Assembly (NCBI GenBank): GCA_016183005.1
Contig: JACPFN010000011.1
Coordinates: 62,001 to 126,000, forward strand
DNA length: 64,000 nt
From: Candidatus Babelota bacterium
GTDB taxonomy: Bacteria > Babelota > Babeliae > Babelales > Chromulinivoraceae
Direction of reading: 5' to 3'
Shown here: positions 47,578-55,479 of the stretch, one piece after another
Layout: each line of letters starts with the position of its first letter
Numbering within the stretch: the first letter of the stretch is position 1
Position numbers and translations under genes: made by a program
Notes under the pieces: generated by a model
Told to the model about the DNA's origin: nothing
The model's input: the letters and a program-made list of their open reading frames with translations, nothing else
Databases searched by the model: none

Positions 47578-47736
47578 TTAGACACTATTTACTAAGCATA
47601 CTCCAATATCAAGGGATATGGTTTCAAAACTAACAGGATCTCCTGGTGCAATTAATTAAAACACATCTTTAAAAATATATGTATACCCAACTATTAATGC
47701 ATCGAAAGTCCTAGTTAAATCGATAAGCTTTGTCAT
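47578..47736 (-). pseudogene. Relic of a cyclase-family (kynurenine-formamidase-like) gene
   Basis: One minus-strand frame from ATG 47736 reads MTKLIDLTRTFDALIVGYTY, then KDVF, an in-frame TAA at 47656-47658, then LIAPGDPVSFETISLDIG and a TAA at 47578-47580. LIDLT near the start and PGDP-xx-FE soon after are the entry motifs of the cyclase family (LIDLTHTF...MPVYPGDP). The expected HTGTHID block is missing and the spacing between motifs is too long by about 14 residues. It looks like the decayed beginning of such a gene, but the match is short. Confidence 0.35.
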
Positions 47737-47803
47737 GCCTGTTAATCACGCTCAACAAGCAGACCATTGTGTTTAACAAAACCTTATCTCAAATCAACTT
47801 TGT

Positions 47804-49663
47804 CTAAAAATTAAGTGACCCCTGAAGCCCTACACTCCACAATTGAACTGCATTATTCGTAGTATTAGTAAATTCTGCACCAGCAACTAAGGCAACCGAT
47901 GGAGCATAATTACAATCTTTCCAATTATAGCCAAAGTGAGTAAATATTTTTCCTGTAAATACACTTGATACTTCTGCGCCACAGATATCAAGAGCTTCAT
48001 CAAGATTTGATGGAATTCTATTTTCAGAAAGACGTGCATCCTTAACACCTTCTGGAAGCGTAGTTGGAGTTGACACTGTTGGATATGAACCAGAAAGAAG
48101 CGCTGAATCTTGTGATTTACCAATTTGCGCTAATGGTTCACAAAGGTAGGTGAAAACATCTAATTCAGGACTTTGCTTATTAGCTATAGTTGTATTACCT
48201 GGTACATAATATGAACTTAGCTGACGACCAAGTACAGCAAAATTATTTAAATCCAATGATTGATTATGAACAGCAGATGCCATATCAATACTTAATTTCT
48301 CACGAGATCTACCCCAAAACTCGCCACCCAACGCAAAATTCCAGTTATCCCAAGCAAAATCTACCATGACAGCTACCGCACCTTCAACTGCAAAATTAGC
48401 AAGCACCGGAAGTGTTGTATAATTAATTGCTATGTCTAAATACTGTGCTTCGTATACTTGAGCATTTGGATTTACTGTTCCATTATCGTTAATTGCTGGA
48501 TTTGGAGATAAATTAGCATATGTTGCTCTATAATCTTGAACTAAAAGATATTTAGAACCAGGTCCATTTTTCTTCAAGTCAAAAGAACGCATACTTGGTG
48601 TTCTTCCATGCATCAAATGCTCTAATTCGCCCTGCAAGGATACTGTTATACGACGATTACATGCTTCATTTTCCCAAACTTGATATAATGCTGAAACTTC
48701 GCCACCAACGCCCCATAAACCAGCCCTACCATATATTGGTTCAAGCATATATAAAGCTAATGGTCTATTACCCGTTGGAAATGAAACCTTAAAACCTAAT
48801 CCTGCAAAACCCTTCTCATCTGCATAGACATTATAACCCAATGTTGCAGCAATATCCGCAAGACGAATAATAGCTAACGAATCTGGAGCTACACGTCCAT
48901 AAGATAGTCCAAACATTTTTCCATAAATTGCTGATCCAGCAAGTTCATCACTACAACCACCAAGACCACCAAAGAAAACATCTGATATAGTTTGATAGCG
49001 ACGTGCAGGAACTGGATATTCTAAAAACTGATAATCAAATTCTGATCCACCACCTGATCCAACCTGTGAAAAGCTTAAATTATTTTCCGGTTGAATAGAT
49101 TTAACTTCTGTTAATCGTGGAGTAACTCTCATGCCACCCATTGGAGCATGCAATCTAAAATACATCCCACGCTCATCAGATTTTTGAACCCAATACACCA
49201 TCATATCAGTACCAATGCTTTGAATTCGCGGATTAAGCTGAATAATGCCACCAATACCATTTTCATCTGTTTGAATATTACCCAAACCTAACTGATAAGC
49301 ATCAAGCTGTGCTCTACCGTCATTATTACCAATAGTGAGCTGATTAGTGCCAGACCAAAATGGCATAGAACCTAAATTCTTGCAACTGTTACATTTTCCA
49401 TCAAAATTTTGCATATATTCTGTAACAAATGATACATCCAATTTTCCATCACGTTTTTCACTTGGATGTGTATGTTTCATTTGAAAAAGATCATGATATT
49501 GATAAGAAGAAAATGAACGAGGGTACCAAAAGTTTTTTGAAATAGAACAATCTGTATCACATTTTTTATTGCAACTTGACTCGCAATCAGCACTTTCAGC
49601 AAGTAAATTAATTACCCAAAAACTGGTCAATATAAGATATAATCCTTTACCTTTAAAATTCAT
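47804..49663 (-). CDS. Cys-rich outer-membrane beta-barrel-like protein, paralogue 4
   Basis: The frame is open to 49798, but AAAGGGA 8 nt before ATG 49663 (MNFKGKGLYL) and the signal peptide there fix the start at 619 residues. After the leader comes a Cys cluster (ADCESSCNKKCDTDCS), then CNSC, LGSMPFWSGTNQLTIG, RSFDLKKNGPGSKYLLVQ, EFWGRSREKLSIDM, LNNFAVLGRQLSSYY, CEPLAQIGKSQDSA, ALDICGAEVSSVFTGKIF and the end LWSVGLQGSLNF, which is nearly identical to paralogue 1. Downstream lies the cyclase relic. Confidence 0.7.
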   Translation of the reverse strand: MNFKGKGLYLILTSFWVINLLAESADCESSCNKKCDTDCSISKNFWYPRSFSSYQYHDLFQMKHTHPSEKRDGKLDVSFVTEYMQNFDGKCNSCKNLGSMPFWSGTNQLTIGNNDGRAQLDAYQLGLGNIQTDENGIGGIIQLNPRIQSIGTDMMVYWVQKSDERGMYFRLHAPMGGMRVTPRLTEVKSIQPENNLSFSQVGSGGGSEFDYQFLEYPVPARRYQTISDVFFGGLGGCSDELAGSAIYGKMFGLSYGRVAPDSLAIIRLADIAATLGYNVYADEKGFAGLGFKVSFPTGNRPLALYMLEPIYGRAGLWGVGGEVSALYQVWENEACNRRITVSLQGELEHLMHGRTPSMRSFDLKKNGPGSKYLLVQDYRATYANLSPNPAINDNGTVNPNAQVYEAQYLDIAINYTTLPVLANFAVEGAVAVMVDFAWDNWNFALGGEFWGRSREKLSIDMASAVHNQSLDLNNFAVLGRQLSSYYVPGNTTIANKQSPELDVFTYLCEPLAQIGKSQDSALLSGSYPTVSTPTTLPEGVKDARLSENRIPSNLDEALDICGAEVSSVFTGKIFTHFGYNWKDCNYAPSVALVAGAEFTNTTNNAVQLWSVGLQGSLNF

Positions 49664-49798
49664 TAGCAATATCCCTTTTTTAGAATAAAAGTATATAATA
49701 TTTTTTTTAGTACTAACATGAATAGATTTTATATGTAAATAAATTAATAAAAAATTTAATTTATTTATATATAAAATTATAATCTTTATAAAACTCAA

Positions 49799-51004
49799 TT
49801 ATTTGTTTTTTAATTTTCTATTTTGATATAAAGATAAATTATGTTGCAAATTAGTTGATGTTGAATCAAACTCAAGAGCTTTTATAAGTGCTTTTTCTCC
49901 TATTTCATATTGACCAACATACCAAGCAGTAATACCTAAAAGGTCATACCGTGTATAATCGTAAAAGATTTTATCTACAAAAAGAACTTCGCTTGGTTTG
50001 GGCTCGATTTCAGATGCCTGGCGGGCAAACATAAATGCTGTAAAAAAATCTTGTATTTTCAAGTAATGACTTGCAATCGCAACCAAAGGTTCAACTCGCC
50101 ATGGTCGTAAACTATAAGCTTTAATAAAATTAACCAATGCGTTTGGCCAATCACCCTTTGCATCATAAACTACAGCTAATCGATAATATGCCATATAATT
50201 TTCTTGATCCCAGCCCTGCTGCTGAGTTCTGAATTGATACCAGTATAATGCATTATCTAAATCACCAAGACATGCATAAGTTTGAGCCAAATAAAAAGTT
50301 GTTCTTGGATCGGTTGGATTTCGTTTATGTTCATCATATAAAAGTTTTGCATCACGAGTCCAACGACGTTGAGACTGCTCTCTGCCTCGATTTGAAGGAG
50401 CATAAATAGCCATTACCGGTTCTGGTATTTTAATACATGAAGCGGTATTTAAATACTCATGCACAACACCTTCAAAATAAAGATTTTTATGTGGTCTAAA
50501 TAATCGTGGTAAAAAGTTCTCAAATCCCTTATTGCCTATTTTAAGTAGAAATGCATTCTCTGAACAATATTTATATTGCTCACAAAAATCAAGAAGATCA
50601 GGGACAGCTTGAACAAACCATTCAGCATCGATCATTAATAAAAATGCAGCATAAGGAAATTTTTCCTCTGCAAATCTTATTGCATCATTACGAGAAACAG
50701 CAAAATTAACAAATGGCTTTTCAACAACATATCCATGAGTAACACCAAATTCATTAAATAAATCCAACGTAACTTGAATAGTATTATCTGTTGATCCGGT
50801 ATCCATAATCAAATATCCGATCCTTTGATCATGCGACTCAAGAAAAGGTCTTAGCGTCTCGCGCATAGAATGCTCTTCATCTTTAACCATAAGGTCTACT
50901 ATAAGAAGTGGATTATAGTCTTGAAAACTAGATGTAATAACATGAGAAAAAATTAAACAAAAAATAGCAAAAAATGTTGTCTTGAAACCAAAATTATGCT
51001 TCAT
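49799..51004 (-). CDS. Exported family 2 glycosyltransferase with TPR repeats
   Basis: 401 residues. A leader of about 1-25 (FFAIFCLIFSHVITSS) precedes a GT2 (GT-A) domain at about 32-160: VDLMVKDEEHSMRET, the nucleotide site MDTGSTDNTIQV, and DAEW in MIDAEWFVQAV, the DxD-type metal site. The second half is TPR-like (about 215-390: FYLAQTYACLGDLDNALYWY; YRLAVVYDAKGDWPNALVNF). A related GT2-TPR layout is common in bacteria, but normally without a leader. If exported, donor sugars would have to be present outside; alternatively, the leader is a membrane anchor with the catalytic part inside. It lies between dnaA and the barrel gene on the same strand. Confidence 0.78.
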   Translation of the reverse strand: MKHNFGFKTTFFAIFCLIFSHVITSSFQDYNPLLIVDLMVKDEEHSMRETLRPFLESHDQRIGYLIMDTGSTDNTIQVTLDLFNEFGVTHGYVVEKPFVNFAVSRNDAIRFAEEKFPYAAFLLMIDAEWFVQAVPDLLDFCEQYKYCSENAFLLKIGNKGFENFLPRLFRPHKNLYFEGVVHEYLNTASCIKIPEPVMAIYAPSNRGREQSQRRWTRDAKLLYDEHKRNPTDPRTTFYLAQTYACLGDLDNALYWYQFRTQQQGWDQENYMAYYRLAVVYDAKGDWPNALVNFIKAYSLRPWRVEPLVAIASHYLKIQDFFTAFMFARQASEIEPKPSEVLFVDKIFYDYTRYDLLGITAWYVGQYEIGEKALIKALEFDSTSTNLQHNLSLYQNRKLKNK

Positions 51005-51116
51005 TCTTTCTTCCCTTTAAATACTAACTTTTCTATACAATCTTTTTCTATGTCAACCCGATTTGATGACTAAGTCAACTTTAACAATAATGAATAAATT
51101 ATCAATAAAAAAATTA

Positions 51117-52514
51117 TTAAATTCGTAACTCTTCTTCAATAATTCTTAATGTTTTAGAAAAGTTTTCATCTTCATTTCTTAACTTAGTAATACGATTAAT
51201 TGCATGACCTATCGTAGTATGATCATTGCGCTCTAAGTATTTTCCAATTTCACTCAATGAAGCATTCGTATATCTTTTCATTAGATACATTGCTACATGG
51301 CGAGCAAGACTCACTGCCTTAGTTCTATCCTTAGATCGCAAAAAAGTTACATCATATGAAAAATATTTTTTTACTTGATCGACAATAATTTTAAAATCAA
51401 CTGACGATGTAACATAATTAGTTTCTTGACGAATTAATAAAACTTTTTTAACTAAATCAACGGTTAATGCCTGATTAGTAAGCGTTGCGTAAGCTAAGAC
51501 TCTTATCAATGCTCCCTCAAGTTCACGAACACTTGCAATATCTTGCTGCGCAATAACAAAAGCAACTTCTTCTGGTAAAACTTCGCGCTGTTCATATGCT
51601 TTACGTTTTAAAATTGCAATCTTAGTTGTTATAGTTGGAATCTGTACATCAGCTACAAGTCCCCACTCAAGACGTGTCTTAAGACGATCAACCAATCCGC
51701 CCAGATAGCGCGGAAATACATCACAAGATAAAACAATCTGTTTATTAGCCTCGTATAAGCTATTAAAGATTTGAAAAAAAATCTCTTGAGTTTGCTCCTT
51801 GCCAACCATGAATTGAATATCATCTATTAATAAAAGATCTATATTTTTATATTTAGCCTGAAATTTAGAAACCGAATCAAAACGAACAGCATTTATAAAT
51901 TCAGTTACAAAACGATCAGTAGTTTGATATAAAATAGATAATTCTGGATGATGACTTTGTACATAATTCCCAATTGCATGCAAAAGGTGTGTTTTTCCAA
52001 GACCTGATGGACCATATAACAATAAAGGATTATATAAAGATCCCAACTTTTCTGCTACAGCACGAGCACTAGCATAAGCAAATTGATTATTTTCTCCAAT
52101 AATGAAAGTTTCGAATTGATAGGCTTGATTTAACCCGATTAATGATGAGGTTGAAGATTTTGATCTAACCGTAATATCATTTCTCTTTTTTTTATCAGAA
52201 GCCTGAATAGCTGGAACCACCTTAGCAACCTCTTGAATCGAGACAACTGGCTCTATAGTTTCCAAAGTAAAAAAAACAGTAAGCGTATCGACACCTAAAA
52301 TACGAATAAAATGGCGCTTAAATAGATCCTTATAATGAGCTTCAACCCAATTTTTAACAAAAAGATTGGGAGCTGTTATATACAGCTCCTTTTTCAAAGC
52401 ATCAAAGTAAGATACATGTACAGCCTTAATCCAAGTTTCAACTATACGTGTGCCAACTTCATCACGTATAATTTTTAAAAAATCTTGCCAAGCATGATCT
52501 ATCATCACATTCAT
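51117..52514 (-). CDS. dnaA: Chromosomal replication initiator DnaA
   Basis: Binds DnaA boxes at oriC and loads DnaB. The frame opens at TTG 52523; ATG 52514 is the nearer plausible start, but neither has a good ribosome binding site. Counting from the TTG: domain I at about 10-90, a linker, AAA+ domain with Walker A GPSGLGKT (171-178) and Walker B LLIDD (231-235) with SCDVFPR, and domain IV with HVAMYLMKRYT and RNDHTTIGHAINRI. Length is normal (about 465). No dnaN, rpmH or run of DnaA boxes is adjacent, so this may not be the origin. Confidence 0.95.
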   Translation of the reverse strand: MNVMIDHAWQDFLKIIRDEVGTRIVETWIKAVHVSYFDALKKELYITAPNLFVKNWVEAHYKDLFKRHFIRILGVDTLTVFFTLETIEPVVSIQEVAKVVPAIQASDKKKRNDITVRSKSSTSSLIGLNQAYQFETFIIGENNQFAYASARAVAEKLGSLYNPLLLYGPSGLGKTHLLHAIGNYVQSHHPELSILYQTTDRFVTEFINAVRFDSVSKFQAKYKNIDLLLIDDIQFMVGKEQTQEIFFQIFNSLYEANKQIVLSCDVFPRYLGGLVDRLKTRLEWGLVADVQIPTITTKIAILKRKAYEQREVLPEEVAFVIAQQDIASVRELEGALIRVLAYATLTNQALTVDLVKKVLLIRQETNYVTSSVDFKIIVDQVKKYFSYDVTFLRSKDRTKAVSLARHVAMYLMKRYTNASLSEIGKYLERNDHTTIGHAINRITKLRNEDENFSKTLRIIEEELRI

Positions 52515-52551
52515 AAACACCAATTTAATTTCTACTATTTTTTATACGACT

Positions 52552-52581
52552 AAATATCGATATGTATACTACGATATTTTT
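52552..52581. promoter_or_regulatory. Inverted repeat upstream of dnaA
   Basis: AAATATCG and CGATATTT separated by a 14-nt spacer, 38 bp upstream of the dnaA ATG. It could be an operator or promoter-region hairpin; there is no T run. Confidence 0.35.
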
Positions 52582-52649
52582 GGTAAGTAAACGTGATTGA
52601 AAGTTTAACATAAACTATAATATTTGATATACAGTTTAATTTAAAAAAA

Positions 52650-53027
52650 TTACTGTAGCGGCTCAATAATAATACAAATTTTATGATCTGCAACTATCTT
52701 TTGTTTTAATTTTCCTGTTAAAAAAATAGTTACTCCAGAACTCATAACCTCAATTATTCCAGAGATCTCCTCAACTCCTTGACCAAGCTTTGTGTTAGGC
52801 ATAAAAAAAGTTATTTGCTGATTATCAAGACTTTCTTGATATGTTACCGGCGCATAAACAATAATTGGCTCCAAATGATCGCAAGCTATAATTAAAGTAT
52901 ACGTAGTTGCACCCTGAATCCCCTGAATATCGGTAATTATATTTTGATACGCAGGCATCATTGCATATACAGAATAATGCGTCACCAACAAGCCTATAAT
53001 AAGACCTGTAAAATATTGCTTTCTCAT
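52650..53027 (-). CDS. Small exported protein of unknown function
   Basis: The frame opens at 53084, but the GGAGGGGGAG just upstream of ATG 53027 (MRKQYFTGLIIGLLV) marks the start, giving 125 residues. Signal peptide at about 1-22. The mature part has beta-strand patterns (YTLIIACDHLEPIIVYAPV; SGIIEVMSSGVTIFLTGKL), possibly a small beta sandwich. No family recognised. It is directly upstream of dnaA (about 136 bp) on the same strand, with no terminator between. Confidence 0.6.
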   Translation of the reverse strand: MRKQYFTGLIIGLLVTHYSVYAMMPAYQNIITDIQGIQGATTYTLIIACDHLEPIIVYAPVTYQESLDNQQITFFMPNTKLGQGVEEISGIIEVMSSGVTIFLTGKLKQKIVADHKICIIIEPLQ

Positions 53028-53032
53028 AGCTA

Positions 53033-53042
53033 CTCCCCCTCC
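53033..53042 (-). promoter_or_regulatory. Strong ribosome binding site fixing the start at 53027
   Basis: GGAGGGGGAG on the minus strand, ending 5 nt before the ATG. Confidence 0.75.
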
Positions 53043-53174
53043 AAATAAAATTGGTATAACTATTACTATAGTACGAAAAAACAATATGAAAATTCAAGAA
53101 ACCATTAAAGTTAATGAAAAAAATGTACAAAAGAATATCTTGAGTAAGGCTCTAAATCGGATCTAATCTTCGTA

Positions 53175-53209
53175 AAAAAAACCGCGAGTAAAATACTCGC
53201 GGTTTTTTT
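53175..53209. terminator. Intrinsic terminator after the 53269 gene
   Basis: 16-bp perfect stem AAAAAAACCGCGAGTA/TACTCGCGGTTTTTTT with a 3-nt loop. Confidence 0.93.
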
Positions 53210-53268
53210 AAAATTATCAAATATACAATTAACTGAATTCAAGCTAAAACGTAATATCTACGATATAA

Positions 53269-53826
53269 TTATTTTTTTCTTTTTTTAGGTGCACCTTCAA
53301 GAGCAGACATTCGTGCAACATATCTTAGATTTTCATCATTTGTCATTTGCTGTCTTGGGGTATCTGGATAAAGGACAAAAGGAGGAGTAACTGGAGCGCC
53401 ATCAATAGGATTTTCTGTCATATCACTCTCTTTTTTAGGGGCATTTAAAAGAGATACAAGATGCTGGGCATGTAGCTGATTTTCATCATTTGTCATTTGC
53501 TGTCTGGGGGTAACTGGATAAAGGACCAAAGGAGGAGTAACTGGAGTGCCATCAATAGACTTTTCTGTCATATCACTCTCTTTTTTAGGGGCATTTAAAA
53601 GAGATACAAGATGCTGGGCATATAGCTGATTTAAGACATTTCCCATTTGCTGTCTGGGGGTAACTGGAACTCCCAAAATGTTAACAGCTGGATTTGCAGG
53701 CCTTCTTAAATTAAGAGGTAATGGTTGAGGGTTATTTCTTTGTCTACTTCCTCTAGGAAGCGAAGCCTTAATAGAAAGCTCTGTCATAGCAACAGAAAGC
53801 AACATGAAAAATATTTTTTTATACAT
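53269..53826 (-). CDS. Exported protein with tandem 50-residue repeats
   Basis: 185 residues. Signal peptide at about 1-21, then an Arg/Pro/Asn-rich linker. Two nearly identical 50-residue repeats (54-103, 104-153) and a partial third (154-180), each with VTPRQQM, then NQLYAQHLVSLLNAPKKES, DMTE and a PVTPP end. It ends in a basic tail (KKRKK). DNA repeats of 150 bp lie at 53518-53667 and 53368-53517. The repeat has a predicted short helix and no known family. AAGGG precedes ATG. Confidence 0.7.
   Translation of the reverse strand: MYKKIFFMLLSVAMTELSIKASLPRGSRQRNNPQPLPLNLRRPANPAVNILGVPVTPRQQMGNVLNQLYAQHLVSLLNAPKKESDMTEKSIDGTPVTPPLVLYPVTPRQQMTNDENQLHAQHLVSLLNAPKKESDMTENPIDGAPVTPPFVLYPDTPRQQMTNDENLRYVARMSALEGAPKKRKK
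53287..53667 (-). repeat. 150-bp tandem repeats in the 53269 gene
   Basis: Two full units (53518-53667 and 53368-53517) and a partial third (53287-53367), all in frame. High identity of units 1 and 2 suggests recent duplication. Confidence 0.85.
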
Positions 53827-54053
53827 AAAAACCCTTGTTATTAAACTATAAATACAATTTAAAATGACCCAAATTAATTCTTATTATACTATATTTTCAA
53901 AAAATCTTAATTAAATAATGCTTTAACGCTATCAAACTGCTTATTAAGATTTCCAGGTGACAATCTCTTTAGAAATGATGCTGTTGCAACTATTAATTAT
54001 AATTTTAACTATTAACCCTAAGTTTTAGATACAATACATATTATTATAACAAA

Positions 54054-55250
54054 TTATTTAGATAAATATATATTTTTTAGTTCAGAAAGACTTGAAATAT
54101 CACCTATCAAAATAAAACCCTTTAAGATCTCATTCTGAGTAAACAAAACATTAAGAGCATCATCGGTTTGAAGACAAGCTTGGCGTAAATAATCAAATTG
54201 ACCATTAGTAACTCCACACGCATAAAAATCTTTACCAAAAAAGTGTGAATTTCGCAGCCCAATCAGACCTGGATACTTTCTTGGGTTTAAACTCAACGTA
54301 GTAGCTGCACAAAGTCCCTGTAACATAGCATCAGGCCAGGTTGTGCTACGAGTTAATTGCTTACTGATAATATCTGGAACAACGCAAATATCACCCCCCG
54401 CTAAAATATTAGGAACAGATGTCTGCATATTTTCATTTACTATGATCGACCCATTCTGCAACTGTATATCAGTATGATCTAATAATTCACTGTTAAGTTG
54501 TGAGCCAGCTGCAATAATAACCATGTCACAGCGAACTTTCGAATGAGTCTCCAGCCTAACTCCATGTACTAAGCCATTTTTATGGCAAACCTCAATTACT
54601 TTATGATTTTTAATAATCATAACTCCATGACGACGAACGATATTTTCAACCCAATAGCCACTCTTTTGATCTATCTGACCAGGTAAAATAGAATCTTGTG
54701 CCTCAATTAATGCCACTGGTATTCCTTGAGAATATAAACTTGATGCAGCTTCAATACCATTAAGGCCTGCTCCAATGACTACAGCTGCCCTAGGCTGTCT
54801 ATTCTTAATAAATTTTAAAATAGACTGCATATCTTGTAGTGTGTGAAAGGTAAATAAACCATCTGCTTTGCAATTTTTTAAAGATTCGGGAATCAATGGC
54901 CGAGTACCAATTCCTAAAAAAAGATTGTCATAATTATAGCTTTTATGTCCCACAAAAATCTGCTGCTGTTTTGAGTCGATACGATCTACTCGACTATTCA
55001 AATGCACAACAATATTGTTTTTTTCAAAAAAATCTTGCGGTTTAAGCTCAATATTTGACAAATCACTCTTGCCTGTTAAAAAATCTGCTAAAAAACATCG
55101 GTTATAAGGAAAATCTTTTTCTGCACTAAAGGCTATAATGCTAGAACTTTGATCAAAACTTCGCATTTTAGTTATAAATGCCATTGATGCAGCAGAAAGA
55201 CCGACAACTATTATAGATTTATTCATCGTATAGTAACTTTTAACATTCAT
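54054..55250 (-). CDS. FAD-dependent pyridine nucleotide-disulfide oxidoreductase family protein
   Basis: 398 residues as drawn. An ATG at residue 9 (55226, MNKSIIVVGLSAAS) would suit the Rossmann start better, but neither start has a clear ribosome binding site. The FAD domain has IIVVGLSAASMAF with Gly-x-Ser-x-x-Ser replacing GxGxxG, and AGGDICVVPD near residue 305. The NAD domain has VVIGAGLNGIEAA at about 158-170. The layout resembles NADH oxidase/rubredoxin reductase/NirB-type flavoproteins. YNRCFLADFLTGK places Cys51 like the redox Cys of NADH oxidases (CxxxF). Substrate unknown. Cytosolic. Confidence 0.78.
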   Translation of the reverse strand: MNVKSYYTMNKSIIVVGLSAASMAFITKMRSFDQSSSIIAFSAEKDFPYNRCFLADFLTGKSDLSNIELKPQDFFEKNNIVVHLNSRVDRIDSKQQQIFVGHKSYNYDNLFLGIGTRPLIPESLKNCKADGLFTFHTLQDMQSILKFIKNRQPRAAVVIGAGLNGIEAASSLYSQGIPVALIEAQDSILPGQIDQKSGYWVENIVRRHGVMIIKNHKVIEVCHKNGLVHGVRLETHSKVRCDMVIIAAGSQLNSELLDHTDIQLQNGSIIVNENMQTSVPNILAGGDICVVPDIISKQLTRSTTWPDAMLQGLCAATTLSLNPRKYPGLIGLRNSHFFGKDFYACGVTNGQFDYLRQACLQTDDALNVLFTQNEILKGFILIGDISSLSELKNIYLSK

Positions 55251-55418
55251 ACATAATTTTTATTTTTATATTATCGTACCCAACAATACAACGGATATCA
55301 ATTTTTCTCATCTAAAATAGGACTACTCTGCAACTAGGATAGATAAAGATTAAAAAACAAAAAGTAACGATCACGGCTTAAAAGCCATGGCTTTATCTAA
55401 TGATTTGATATAAGCCAT

Positions 55419-55454
55419 AAAAAAGATCCCTAAAGCTCTTTAGGGATCTTTTTT
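55419..55454. terminator. Intrinsic terminator after the 55480-63990 operon
   Basis: 17-bp stem AAAAAAGATCCCTAAAG/CTTTAGGGATCTTTTTT with a 2-nt central gap. It ends the five-cistron... four-gene minus-strand unit and also faces the 54054 gene's promoter. Confidence 0.92.
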
Positions 55455-55479
55455 AATAACATAAACTAAATATACAAAA

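Noticed and set aside
52524-52649. Possible replication origin beside dnaA
   Set aside because: No DnaA boxes seen in the gaps on either side of dnaA, and dnaN is not adjacent.
53886-53995. Short minus-strand frame ending FLKRLSPGNLNKQFDSVKALFN
   Set aside because: It has no usable start and no family I recognise; it may be a relic, but nothing supports a call.
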